DNA of 43,856 bases, from the NCBI GenBank assembly GCA_964369625.1, contig CAYJFC010000009.1, forward strand, positions 1 through 43,856, written 5' to 3'. Shown here one piece after another: positions 15,204 to 23,448 of this stretch. A model generated the notes under the pieces. The model worked only from the letters and a program-made list of their open reading frames with translations. It did not search any database and was not told the DNA's origin. This DNA comes from CAKOSP01 sp964369625 (GTDB taxonomy: Bacteria; Bacillota_I; Bacilli_A; RF39; UBA660). The translations under genes and the position numbers were made by a program. Position 1 is the stretch's first letter, and each line of letters opens with the position of its first letter.

Positions 15204-15458
15204 CTACTTATTTTCTATAACAAGCTTAATTGATGTTTTTATTGAATCATTTATATTCACTTCATTAAATGAAGGTATAACAATTAAATTAGTTCCTGAT
15301 GGAGCTAGAAAACCTCTTGCTATTGCAACTGCTTTAATTGCTTGATTCAAGGAACCTGCACCTACTGTTTGAATTTCCAGATAATTATTTTCCCTAAATA
15401 TACTTGCTATTGCTCCAGCTACTTTATTAGGATTTGATTTAGATGATACTCTTAACAT
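15204..15458 (-). CDS. spoVS: Stage V sporulation protein S (SpoVS)
   Basis: This 84-residue Alba-like protein has LRVSSKSNPNKVAGAIASIF and the invariant GAGSLNQAIKAVAIARGFLAPSG, which identify SpoVS. In Bacillus it affects septation and spore coat formation. The family is also widespread in non-sporulating bacteria, often near competence, cell-division or RNase Y genes. It is preceded by AGAAAGGAAG and lies 44 bp after the symporter gene on the same strand. No other sporulation gene is in the window. Confidence 0.93.
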   Translation of the reverse strand: MLRVSSKSNPNKVAGAIASIFRENNYLEIQTVGAGSLNQAIKAVAIARGFLAPSGTNLIVIPSFNEVNINDSIKTSIKLVIENK

Positions 15459-15501
15459 TACTATCTTCCTTTCTAATAAAATATATGATTTAAAAAAAGA
15501 A

Positions 15502-16743
15502 TTAACTCTTTTTAAGCCAATTCTTTCCTTCTACCATTCTTGAAGTTAACATTGCTGATGATGAATCTCCTACAACATTTAAAAGTGTTGCTGGAGCATC
15601 TATTACTGTAGCAATTATTGTTAATATAGGTAACGCAGCTACTGGATATCCCATCATTGTTATAATTAACATTTCTGAAATTGTACCACCACCTATTGGA
15701 ACAGCAGATACTAGAAGTGTTGCTAATAGCGCAATACCAAGTACTTCCATTGTAGCTCCAAATGTTGTTATATTAGTTCCAAATAATGCTACTAAAAACA
15801 TAATCTTAAATACACTTCCAATTGATGATCCATCTTTATGAAAACTTGTACCTAATGCAACTGTTGTTTGAGCTATATCCTCAGGCACTCCCATTTTTTC
15901 AGTACATTTAATATTCACTGGAATACTAGCGGCAGATGAACATGTTGCTAAAGCAGTTAATGAACTTGGTATAATATTTTTCCAAAAAACTTTAATCCCT
16001 TTTTTACCACCTGCAATAAATGCCATTAGTGTATATAATCCAAAGAATACTATTGCTGAGACTAATAAATATAATAAAAATGTTGTTAAATAACCAACTA
16101 CTATAGTTGATCCAAGCATACCAACTTGCACTGCAATATAAGATGCTAACCCTACTGGTGCATAATACATAATTATTTTTATAAAATTAGTTACTACATG
16201 CATTCCCGAATCAAATAATTCAGCAACTTTTTTACCTTTTTCCTTACTCATATTAATCGCTATTCCAAGCATAATAGATACTACTATAAGCGCCATCATA
16301 TTATCTCTACTAAATAATAATATTGTATCATTTACAGATAACATTGATACAGTTCTTTCAAGTAAATTAAGTTCTACTACTTCTTCTTCTATTGTATAAT
16401 CTAAACTTTCTGATATTACAGCTGTATTTTCTTTACTAATAAGTGGTACTGCTTTGGTAACAACAAAACTTATTAACACTACAACTATTGAAGTAATTAT
16501 AAACATCAAGATTATACTAAACAACATTTTTCTCAATCTTTTTGGTTTATGCATATTAGCAATTGATGATGTTATCGAAATAAATATAAGTGGAACAACT
16601 GTAATCAGCAATAAATTTAAGAATAAATCTCCAAGCGGACTAATTACTTCAATTTTTTCTCCAAAAATCAAACCTAAGATAACCCCAACAATTATTGAAA
16701 AAAACAAAATAATTGTTGATTTGTAATTTTTTAATATTTTCAT
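15502..16743 (-). CDS. Dicarboxylate/amino acid:cation symporter (DAACS family)
   Basis: This 413-residue transporter has eight transmembrane helices and two re-entrant loops. The helical hairpin motif appears as CSSAASIPVNIKC, followed by the conserved TSFHKDGSSIGSVFKIMFL segment, in which family members have NMDGTA. At the same place SstT-like and uncharacterised members differ. The second loop is seen as SAVPIGGGTISEMLI, and the substrate/cation region as VIDAPATLLNVVGDSSSAML. It probably takes up acidic or neutral amino acids with Na+ or H+; the replacement of NMDGTA by FHKDGSS makes substrate prediction uncertain. The ribosome binding site is AGGAGGAG. Confidence 0.85.
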   Translation of the reverse strand: MKILKNYKSTIILFFSIIVGVILGLIFGEKIEVISPLGDLFLNLLLITVVPLIFISITSSIANMHKPKRLRKMLFSIILMFIITSIVVVLISFVVTKAVPLISKENTAVISESLDYTIEEEVVELNLLERTVSMLSVNDTILLFSRDNMMALIVVSIMLGIAINMSKEKGKKVAELFDSGMHVVTNFIKIIMYYAPVGLASYIAVQVGMLGSTIVVGYLTTFLLYLLVSAIVFFGLYTLMAFIAGGKKGIKVFWKNIIPSSLTALATCSSAASIPVNIKCTEKMGVPEDIAQTTVALGTSFHKDGSSIGSVFKIMFLVALFGTNITTFGATMEVLGIALLATLLVSAVPIGGGTISEMLIITMMGYPVAALPILTIIATVIDAPATLLNVVGDSSSAMLTSRMVEGKNWLKKS

Positions 16744-16770
16744 TTTAACTCCTCCTATTTAATTATATTA

Positions 16771-17394
16771 TCATCTATCATATATAGATGCTCTTTCTAC
16801 TTTTTCTTTAAATAAATTAATTTCATACGATAGTAATTTTTTGTAATCCATTAAAAGTTGATCTTCATTTTCTTTGATAGCGCTAATAACAGCTAACATT
16901 TCTTCAGCTTGATTTTTATTAAATTCTCCGTATGTAAACGATCTATGCGAAAGCACTTCTACACTTTCTTTAGGTATAACCGTTATATCAGTAGAATTTA
17001 CACCTTCAGCATCCAAATATTCAAAAGCATCATAAACTCTCCCGTCGCTAGTATTATATATTAATTCCTTACCATCTGGTGTAACTCTTTTAGCCACGTA
17101 ATGTATATGATTATCTTCTTCTTGATATTTTAATTTTAATGAATTAATTTTTAATTTAAGAATTGAATATTCATCATTTTTGTCAAATCCTTGGGTAATT
17201 AAATGTGAACACAAAAAACATTGTTTATCTACTAAAGTTGAATTTAGTAAAAATATAGATGCCGGCAAACTACTTAAATATATTTCTCTTAAATTATTTA
17301 TTAAATTTAATTCATATGGTTCAGAATTTAATCTGTTCATTTTTTTACAATGAGCTACCCACTCATCGCTATTAGTGTATTTATCAATGCTCAT
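16771..17394 (-). CDS. Hypothetical cytoplasmic protein
   Basis: This 207-residue soluble protein has no recognised domain. A CFLCSH motif near residue 60 could bind metal together with other residues. The middle (HYVAKRVTPDGKELIYNTSDGRVYDAFEYLD) looks like beta-rich processing or recognition sequence, and the C-terminus is a long helix. It starts after GGAGAAG and ends with TGA followed directly by TAA. It lies between the symporter and tRNA-Leu on the same strand. Confidence 0.55.
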   Translation of the reverse strand: MSIDKYTNSDEWVAHCKKMNRLNSEPYELNLINNLREIYLSSLPASIFLLNSTLVDKQCFLCSHLITQGFDKNDEYSILKLKINSLKLKYQEEDNHIHYVAKRVTPDGKELIYNTSDGRVYDAFEYLDAEGVNSTDITVIPKESVEVLSHRSFTYGEFNKNQAEEMLAVISAIKENEDQLLMDYKKLLSYEINLFKEKVERASIYDR

Positions 17395-17450
17395 ATTACT
17401 TCTCCTTTATATTTTTATTATACTATCTATAAATACTTATAGCAATAATA

Positions 17451-17472
17451 AAAGACTTCAAATGAAGTCTTT
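17451..17472 (-). terminator. Terminator of tRNA-Leu
   Basis: AAAGACTTC (17451-17459) pairs with GAAGTCTTT (17464-17472) around AAAT, just downstream of the tRNA on the minus strand and followed by a T-rich run. Confidence 0.8.
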
Positions 17473-17481
17473 ATTTTCCTC

Positions 17482-17567
17482 TGGTGCCTGTAGCCGGAGT
17501 CGAACCGGCACGATTTATGGTCGCTGGATTTTGAATCCAGTGCGTCTACCAATTCCGCCATACAGGC
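17482..17567 (-). tRNA. tRNA-Leu (CAA)
   Basis: The minus strand gives an 86-nt class II tRNA with acceptor GCCTGTA/TACAGGC, anticodon stem CTGGA/TCCAG and loop TTCAAAA (anticodon CAA). It has a variable arm, the T-arm TTCGACT and an encoded CCA. It reads UUG leucine codons. A TGTTATACT promoter lies at 17579-17587. Confidence 0.96.
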
Positions 17568-17578
17568 AACATATATAA

Positions 17579-17587
17579 AGTATAACA
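17579..17587 (-). promoter_or_regulatory. tRNA-Leu promoter (extended -10)
   Basis: The minus strand reads TGTTATACT about 12 bases before the mature tRNA. Confidence 0.6.
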
Positions 17588-17590
17588 TAA

Positions 17591-17616
17591 AAAAAACGAT
17601 TTTTAAATCGTTTTTT
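17591..17616 (-). terminator. Terminator of the zinc-ribbon operon
   Basis: AAAAAACGATT pairs with AATCGTTTTTT around TTTA, directly after the stop of the gene ending at 17618 on the minus strand. Confidence 0.8.
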
Positions 17617-17617
17617 A

Positions 17618-18412
17618 TTACATAAATAATTGTGTTAGTATATAAACAACAATTCCTACTAGTATATAAGCTGCTACATACATTAATGCTGATTTATCTT
17701 TATCTAATTTTAAAGTTTCACATAATGATTGATATAATACTATTATAAAGTATAATGATCCAATTCCCATTACATATAATGTTAGTCCACTAATAATTAA
17801 TGATGTAACTGTAGCTAGTATCCATAAACCTATATGAATTGAAGCAACTATACTAAGAATAACTAATATTTTTTTCCATGTTACTTCTATTTTCATCATT
17901 TTATTTATTATTACAAATATTGCTCCCGCTAATATTGCATACAGCGCAAGTGCTGTTAAAGTACTAATAGCAAATATATTAACATTTTTCGCTACTAATT
18001 CATCATCATCTATTTCAATAAGTGATCCTACAATTCCTTCGAATTCATCTCCATCTTCATTAATAGAGCCCATTAAGATAACCGCACTAAATGGATTATC
18101 ATTTACTTCTTCTACATAGTTATTAATTGTTACTGTAATAAATAATGCCTGCGTTAAAGCTGCTACTACTAATAAAACATATCCTAAATTAATATTTTTT
18201 TCTTCTGCTAGTTTTTTTACTGTTGATATTGGTTTAACAAAAATACCTTTTATTATTTCAATAACTGTTTTAGCAGTATCTTTAGCATCAATATTTTGTA
18301 AATTTTTAGTAACTGCATTACTAGTTTGAACTTTTTCTGCTGCTACTTTTTTACAATCACACGCAACCCCTTCTTCTAATTTTTTTCCACAATTTGTACA
18401 AAATTTCGCCAT
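17618..18412 (-). CDS. Zinc-ribbon plus Yip1-like membrane protein
   Basis: This 264-residue protein has an N-terminal zinc ribbon with four cysteines (FCTNCGKKLEEGVACDC, residues 4-20), a linker, and about five membrane helices from residue 77 onward (LGYVLLVVAALTQALFITV and following). The membrane part resembles Yip1-type domains found after zinc ribbons in Firmicutes. Its gene is 16 bp downstream of the other zinc-ribbon protein at 18429, so the two are probably co-expressed and may form one membrane complex. Biochemical role unknown. Confidence 0.7.
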   Translation of the reverse strand: MAKFCTNCGKKLEEGVACDCKKVAAEKVQTSNAVTKNLQNIDAKDTAKTVIEIIKGIFVKPISTVKKLAEEKNINLGYVLLVVAALTQALFITVTINNYVEEVNDNPFSAVILMGSINEDGDEFEGIVGSLIEIDDDELVAKNVNIFAISTLTALALYAILAGAIFVIINKMMKIEVTWKKILVILSIVASIHIGLWILATVTSLIISGLTLYVMGIGSLYFIIVLYQSLCETLKLDKDKSALMYVAAYILVGIVVYILTQLFM

Positions 18413-18428
18413 ATTCTATTCACTCCTT

Positions 18429-19748
18429 CTAATATATTGAAAAGTATGTTGAAATATAATCAACTCCTGTAAATATACATTTCCTATCTACATATTTAAT
18501 ATAAAAATATTCATTTGAATTATTTTCAGTATTTTCTATTACTTCTACTTCTCCACTATAATTTTCATAATCTAATTTATAATCAATATCAACTTCTATC
18601 GCAACATTTATTGTTCCGTCACTTTCAAAATTGATAGATTCTAAATTTGGATCTGACAAAGTAAGTTCTTTAACTGTATATAAATAATTTAAATCTGATA
18701 CTAAATCTTCATAATCAGATTCTATATCATCTAAATCTATACCATCATAATTATATTTATCTTCAATATCTTTAAAATCTAAACCTTCTATTGCATCGTT
18801 ATAAAAATTTTGAAGCGCTTCCATTGCATCGTTAGCAATTTTGTCTTGTTCATCATCTGATATATCATCTAAATAGATATAGTCGATTTTATATGATGGA
18901 TCATAATTATCAACGTAAACATCCTCTTCAATAGTAATACCTATTGGCAATATTACTTCTATTTGATAAGTTGCCATAAGCATTTGAGGAATAACATAAA
19001 CATCTACTGAGTCATCTGATTCTTTTTTATCCAAATAATCATTATCTAATTTTTCTCCATCAATTTTTACTTCTGAATCTTTTAATACTGTTATTTCATA
19101 ATCTTCAACAATATATGAAAACATGTCACTAGAAATTATCCAGTTATTAAATAACAAATATTTTTTACCTTCAACTTCAAGTTCTATTTCTATTTCTTCT
19201 TTTTCATCTTCATATTTTACTTCTACAGTAATTTTTGCTTCATCTTCATCAATATCAACTTCTTCAATTTTATATGAATCCAAACCTAAATCATCTGTAT
19301 CCTCAAATATTTCCCCAAATTTTTCTTTTGTAACAAAATCGGATTCTTTTGCCACAAATATATCATATAAATCTTCATAATCACCGTTTTCTAAAGTATC
19401 CATGAATTTTTCTACAACTTTATCTGGTGAAAAATAATAATTATTGAAATAATAATATGTTCCACCTAAAATAGCTAATATTATAAATATTATAATTATT
19501 AATTTATTCCTTTTTTTATTGTTTTTTGACGTAGGTTGAATATTATTTTCTTTATTTTCTACCGCAACATTTTCAACTGGCTTACTATCTTCAACAACTT
19601 CTATTGTTTCAGTAACTTCAGCTTTTTTTTCTCTTTTTTTTGTTTCTTTGACAACTTCAACATTTTCTAAACTATTTAATTTATTTCCACAATTTGAACA
19701 AAAAGCTGAAGAACCATCGTTTTTTGTACCGCATTCACTGCAAAACAC
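18429..19748 (-). CDS. TcaA-like zinc-ribbon, single-pass, extracellular acidic protein
   Basis: This 439-residue protein starts at GTG with AGAGGTG five bases before it. A zinc ribbon (FCSECGTKNDGSSAFCSNCG, residues 2-21) is followed by a Lys/Glu linker, one membrane helix near 83-103 (LIIIIFIILAILGGTYYYF) and a long, highly acidic extracellular region. That region starts with YYFSPDKVVEKFMDTLENGDYEDLY, the same layout as TcaA of staphylococci. TcaA affects glycopeptide sensitivity and wall-polymer display; that role here is inference. It is the first gene of a two-gene operon. Confidence 0.72.
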   Translation of the reverse strand: MFCSECGTKNDGSSAFCSNCGNKLNSLENVEVVKETKKREKKAEVTETIEVVEDSKPVENVAVENKENNIQPTSKNNKKRNKLIIIIFIILAILGGTYYYFNNYYFSPDKVVEKFMDTLENGDYEDLYDIFVAKESDFVTKEKFGEIFEDTDDLGLDSYKIEEVDIDEDEAKITVEVKYEDEKEEIEIELEVEGKKYLLFNNWIISSDMFSYIVEDYEITVLKDSEVKIDGEKLDNDYLDKKESDDSVDVYVIPQMLMATYQIEVILPIGITIEEDVYVDNYDPSYKIDYIYLDDISDDEQDKIANDAMEALQNFYNDAIEGLDFKDIEDKYNYDGIDLDDIESDYEDLVSDLNYLYTVKELTLSDPNLESINFESDGTINVAIEVDIDYKLDYENYSGEVEVIENTENNSNEYFYIKYVDRKCIFTGVDYISTYFSIY

Positions 19749-19848
19749 CTTAACACCTCTTTCTATTAATAATATACAATAAACAAAGAAAAATGTAAAG
19801 ATTTATAGAAAAAGATATATCATAAATTTAAATACATATCATTTAAAT

Positions 19849-20220
19849 ATGAATAATAATAATGAGGTAATTCAAAGCATTTCTACTGAAAGACTGTTAT
19901 CGTTTATATTTATAATTATTGGTTTTGCTAATATTTATGCTGATAATTTGTTAATTTCTAGTATAGAAAATAATGACCCTTCACTATCAAATAAAGCATC
20001 TACTATTTTTTTATGGGGCCTTATTTTATCTTTGATTTTATATATAGTTATAGTTTCTAGAAATTATACTGCATATAAAGAAAAAAAAGATGCTGGCAAT
20101 GATGCAACACCTGAATTAAAAAGATTATTCGGAAGTTTATTAGTTTTAGTAGGCTTTATTATTATATTTAATTATTTTTTAGAAACTGGTTTTGATTCTG
20201 AACTACCACCTGTTTTATAA
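19849..20220 (+). CDS. Small membrane protein of unknown function
   Basis: This 123-residue protein has three predicted membrane helices (about residues 14-37, 48-69 and 88-110). The motif ISTERLLSFIFIIIGFANIYADNL is recalled from other uncharacterised Firmicutes proteins. No Shine-Dalgarno sequence is visible before the ATG. Its stop overlaps the end of the convergent scpB by six bases through the palindrome TTATAA. Confidence 0.6.
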   Translation: MNNNNEVIQSISTERLLSFIFIIIGFANIYADNLLISSIENNDPSLSNKASTIFLWGLILSLILYIVIVSRNYTAYKEKKDAGNDATPELKRLFGSLLVLVGFIIIFNYFLETGFDSELPPVL

Positions 20221-20778
20221 ATCTTTTTCTTTATATATTGATGTAAATAATTCTTTTTCTTCTTTTAAAGTTTCTGTATTATTTATTTCTGGCAAGTCAT
20301 TTAAAGTAGCTAATCCAAAATAGTCTAAAAAATCGCTTGTAGTTCTATATAAATTAGGATTCCCTGGTAAATTACTTTTACCAGCAACTTTAATTAAGTC
20401 TCTAGCCATTAATTTTCTTATTAAATGAGAACTTTCAATCCCTCTTAGTTCATTAATTTCAATACGACTGATTGGCTGATTATATGCTATTATCGCAAGC
20501 GTTTCAAGTGCAGCATTACTAAGAACTTCGTCTTTAACTTCAGTTAATAGTTTTTGATAATATTCTTTATGTTCTTTTTTAGTAGTTAATTTAAATGTTT
20601 CTCCTAAAAAAGATATTCTAATACCTCTTTGCTCGCTGTTATAAATTTCCCTTAAATTTTTAAGTAATTCTCTTGCTTCATCTATATTAATTTCAAGTAT
20701 TTGTGCTATTTTTTCTAAATTAATACCTTCATCACCAACAGCAAATAATAATCCTTCTAGTATAGCTAATTTATTCAT
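20215..20778 (-). CDS. scpB: Segregation and condensation protein B
   Basis: This 187-residue paired winged-helix kleisin partner works with ScpA and SMC in chromosome condensation and segregation. LEGLLFAVGDEGINLEKIAQIL and LETLAIIAYNQPISRIEINELRG are typical family sequences, ending in the YRTTSDFLDYFGL segment. Its start overlaps the end of scpA by eight bases, the usual order and coupling. Confidence 0.95.
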   Translation of the reverse strand: MNKLAILEGLLFAVGDEGINLEKIAQILEINIDEARELLKNLREIYNSEQRGIRISFLGETFKLTTKKEHKEYYQKLLTEVKDEVLSNAALETLAIIAYNQPISRIEINELRGIESSHLIRKLMARDLIKVAGKSNLPGNPNLYRTTSDFLDYFGLATLNDLPEINNTETLKEEKELFTSIYKEKDL

Positions 20779-21487
20779 TGATTTTCCCTTCTATAAGAAT
20801 ATCGTTAAAATTTTCACTTTGATAAATATTTATAATATTTTCTTTGCTTAAATTTAAGATAGCTAAAAATGTAACTATCAATTCTTCTTTTGTGTTATCT
20901 ATAAATAAATCAAAAAAATTCACTTTTTTACGTTTATTTATAAAATTTTTAATATACATAGTTTTATCTTCCACACTTAATTCTTTTTTTGTAATCCTAG
21001 TGTTTATTGGTTTAGCATATTCTTCTCTTTTTTTCATTTCTAAAAATGCATTAACTAAATCTTCTAAAGATAAATTATCTGATAATTTTTTTTCATTTGC
21101 ATATTCTGATAAATTTGTTGGTATTTTAGTGTAAAAATCTTTTCTATTTTCTTCAAAAACTCTAAAATCATTACAAACATTTTTATATTTTTCATATTCA
21201 ATAAGTTTATTTTTAAGTTCTTCTTCACTATTAATTTCATATTCATTATCAGAATTTTCATCTTTTTCGTTAACAAGTAATCTGCTTTTCAAATGAATTA
21301 ATTCGGCTGCCATAACTAAATATTCACTTGCATTATCCAAATCATTTTTATCAATTGAATTAATAAATTTTAAATAATTATCAATTATTACTTTAGTATC
21401 AATTTCATATATATCCATTTTAGCAGTTTTAACTAAATGCAGTAATAGATCTAGCGGCCCTTCAAAATCATTAATTGTAAAATTCAT
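20771..21487 (-). CDS. scpA: Segregation and condensation protein A
   Basis: This 238-residue kleisin has the N-terminal signature FEGPLDLLLHLVKTAKMDIYEI, then ASEYLVMAAELIHLKSRLLV, and a C-terminal winged helix ending TFLAILNLSKENIINIYQ. It bridges SMC heads with ScpB. It starts after AGGAGG and lies nine bases downstream of the membrane protein gene ending at 21496, so the three genes are probably one operon. Confidence 0.95.
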   Translation of the reverse strand: MNFTINDFEGPLDLLLHLVKTAKMDIYEIDTKVIIDNYLKFINSIDKNDLDNASEYLVMAAELIHLKSRLLVNEKDENSDNEYEINSEEELKNKLIEYEKYKNVCNDFRVFEENRKDFYTKIPTNLSEYANEKKLSDNLSLEDLVNAFLEMKKREEYAKPINTRITKKELSVEDKTMYIKNFINKRKKVNFFDLFIDNTKEELIVTFLAILNLSKENIINIYQSENFNDILIEGKINE

Positions 21488-21495
21488 TTTTCCTC

Positions 21496-22419
21496 CTATT
21501 TACAAATGTAACCAGAAGATTCACTTTCAAAATTAATCACATTTGCTTTAGAATTACTAAAATAATTTATTCTTAAATCAGGTATATTATTATCTTCAAC
21601 TTCTTCAATATTATAAATAGTCAAAAGATTAAATTCTTCTTCATTACCAGTAAATGTCGAATTTATGCCTTCATATGCATTTAAAGTTTTACTAAGCTCA
21701 TTATGAGTTACAAAAAGCGAATTATATTCCAAATTATCACTTGCTATTGTTATTGTTTCTGTAATGGTAGTTAAAATATCTTCCTTAAATGTATATATTA
21801 ATTCATCGTTTTTACCACTACAAGTAAGTATTTCATCACCACTATCATTTTTAATCATAGTCACACTAGGGTATTCTTCTTCTTTAATTTCTAATAATCT
21901 AATTAAATTAATATCTTCAGAGAAAATTTCAAATTCATAAATTGTATCACTTACACTTATTTCATCAAAATTTATTCTTTGAACTAACATATTATCTTTA
22001 TATAATTCTAAAAAATAATCATATTTAGCAAAGTCTAAATCATCATCAGTTTTATTTTCCATTTCAAAACTTAATTCAAAATTATTTATAATTAGGTTGT
22101 TTATTTTAAAATCATTTTCTTCTATAGACATGCCTTCTTGATATTCTAATTTTTGAACAGTATCATTTTCGTCATTTACTGAATTATTACTATTATTTTC
22201 ATCAGTATCATCTTCATTTATAATTGGCTGTTTTACAGTCTCCTCGGAAAAATTTGCCTCAATAAATTCTGTTATAGCAGGCAAATAATATGTTACTGTT
22301 ATAAGAATCAAAAATATTAAAACAAGTGGTAAAATACTTTTTTTCTTATTATTATATTCACCAATAATCGTAGGTTTTAATTCTGTTTCTTGAATTTCAA
22401 CATGTTTATTTTTTGCCAT
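21496..22419 (-). CDS. Single-pass membrane protein with extracellular domain, unknown
   Basis: This protein of 307 residues starts at the ATG at 22419 behind GGGTGAT; the upstream ATG at 22455 lacks a ribosome binding site. A cytoplasmic segment with LKPTIIGEYNNKKK precedes one membrane helix (about residues 31-50, PLVLIFLILITVTYYLPAI), then an acidic Asn/Asp linker and a beta-rich extracellular domain. It lies immediately upstream of scpA, a position where similar membrane proteins occur in related genomes (inference). No catalytic motif was seen. Confidence 0.6.
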   Translation of the reverse strand: MAKNKHVEIQETELKPTIIGEYNNKKKSILPLVLIFLILITVTYYLPAITEFIEANFSEETVKQPIINEDDTDENNSNNSVNDENDTVQKLEYQEGMSIEENDFKINNLIINNFELSFEMENKTDDDLDFAKYDYFLELYKDNMLVQRINFDEISVSDTIYEFEIFSEDINLIRLLEIKEEEYPSVTMIKNDSGDEILTCSGKNDELIYTFKEDILTTITETITIASDNLEYNSLFVTHNELSKTLNAYEGINSTFTGNEEEFNLLTIYNIEEVEDNNIPDLRINYFSNSKANVINFESESSGYICK

Positions 22420-22483
22420 ATATATCACCCTTTTTATACTAATAAAATTATACACTAATTTATTAAATTAAACAAGAAAAATT

Positions 22484-23206
22484 CTAGCATCCTGATGTGC
22501 TAGAACATGGTTCATTTCTTAAATTTTTTATTAAATTCAAGAATTTATTATATAAATTTAATTCTTCTTTATCAGATAATTCTTCATAAGGATCATCAAT
22601 CATGTCAGAACTTGGTGAAAAAAATTCTACTACTTCTCCACCTTTAACTGTTACTACACTTGGTGCATAAAGTCTTTTTGTATTCGTATTATGTTCATTA
22701 TTATCTTCATCTTTAATAATATAATCACTTAAATATTCATCTAAAAAATCTAATATTTCATAATAACCTGTAGTACCAGTAGAAGATTCTGTTAATTCCC
22801 CATTTTCATATATATATGTATTTCTAATATCTTCAATATCAACATAATATAAAGTGATTTCTTCATCTACAGTTGCTTCCAATAAAGTAGTAATAATACT
22901 TCTACACCAAGGACAAGAAGAAAAACCAAAATAGATTATAGCTTCTTTATTTTGCATTAAATCCATAATTTCTTGATCTGTTTTGTAAAAAATAGTTGCA
23001 TCTTCATTTAAATCTAATTCAATAGCTGTTTTCCCATTATGATCTTCTTTTTTATTTAGTGATTCATATTGTGTTATAAATTTAGTAATGTCTGATGAAT
23101 TTTGATTTTTTGTAGTAAAATTATATACAGCATATCCTGATAATGCTAATACTATAAAACTAATTATTAAAACTCCTATCATAAATGACTTTTTCTTATT
23201 TTCCAT
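22484..23206 (-). CDS. Membrane-tethered thioredoxin-like protein (CPWC)
   Basis: This 240-residue protein has an N-terminal membrane helix at about 8-29 (FMIGVLIISFIVLALSGYAVY), then a thioredoxin fold with IIYFGFSSCPWCRSII (active site CPWC near residues 98-101) and a cis-proline-like LYAPSVVTVKGGEVVEFF region. An extra C-terminal CSSTSGC adds a second cysteine pair. It probably reduces or exchanges disulfides outside the membrane. The trxB-like gene at 39428 is cytoplasmic and not linked. Confidence 0.8.
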   Translation of the reverse strand: MENKKKSFMIGVLIISFIVLALSGYAVYNFTTKNQNSSDITKFITQYESLNKKEDHNGKTAIELDLNEDATIFYKTDQEIMDLMQNKEAIIYFGFSSCPWCRSIITTLLEATVDEEITLYYVDIEDIRNTYIYENGELTESSTGTTGYYEILDFLDEYLSDYIIKDEDNNEHNTNTKRLYAPSVVTVKGGEVVEFFSPSSDMIDDPYEELSDKEELNLYNKFLNLIKNLRNEPCSSTSGC

Positions 23207-23258
23207 AATACACTTCCTTTAAATAAGTATACCATATCAAAGTATTTTCTTACAATAC

Positions 23259-23287
23259 TTGCATTTTTTATTATCTTTTGTTATAAT
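23259..23287 (+). promoter_or_regulatory. tRNA-Met promoter
   Basis: TTGCAT (23259-23264), a 17-nt spacer and TGTTATAAT with -10 at 23282-23287 precede the tRNA by 17 bases. Confidence 0.75.
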
Positions 23288-23304
23288 CTATTTGTTGGCG
23301 AAAT

Positions 23305-23381
23305 GGCGATGTAGCTCAGCTGGCTAGAGCAACCGGTTCATACCCGGTAGGTCGAGGGTTCGAATCCCCCCGTCGCTACCA
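23305..23381 (+). tRNA. tRNA-Met (CAU)
   Basis: This 77-nt cloverleaf has acceptor GGCGATG/CGTCGCT (G-U at the first and sixth pairs), D-arm GCTC/GAGC, anticodon stem ACCGG/CCGGT, loop TTCATAC (anticodon CAT) and T-loop TTCGAAT, with an encoded CCA. One A-C mismatch sits in the T stem. Overall it resembles the Bacillus elongator tRNA-Met; a lysidine-modified Ile decoder is less likely. Confidence 0.93.
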
Positions 23382-23391
23382 TTTATAAATT

Positions 23392-23421
23392 AACTAACCT
23401 TTTACAGGTTAGTTTTTTTTT
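23392..23421 (+). terminator. Terminator of tRNA-Met
   Basis: AACTAACC (23392-23399) pairs with GGTTAGTT (23407-23414), followed by a run of Ts. Confidence 0.85.
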
Positions 23422-23427
23422 ACAAAA

Positions 23428-23448
23428 AAAATTGCTTAAAGCAATTTT
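23428..23448 (-). terminator. Terminator of the pyrophosphatase gene
   Basis: AAAATTGC pairs with GCAATTTT around TTAAA. The stop codon at 23447-23449 overlaps the stem and a T run follows on the minus strand. Confidence 0.75.

Noticed and set aside
16771..16773. Mollicute genetic code with TGA as tryptophan
   Set aside because: Conserved genes are full length with TGG tryptophans. One gene stops at TGA, although a TAA follows directly, so this stop alone would be weak evidence.
17375..17578. Small plus-strand open frame
   Set aside because: It runs antisense through tRNA-Leu and has no ribosome binding site.
21064..21276. Minus-strand open frame inside scpA
   Set aside because: It is an out-of-frame reading of the conserved scpA, Lys/Met-rich and without a ribosome binding site.
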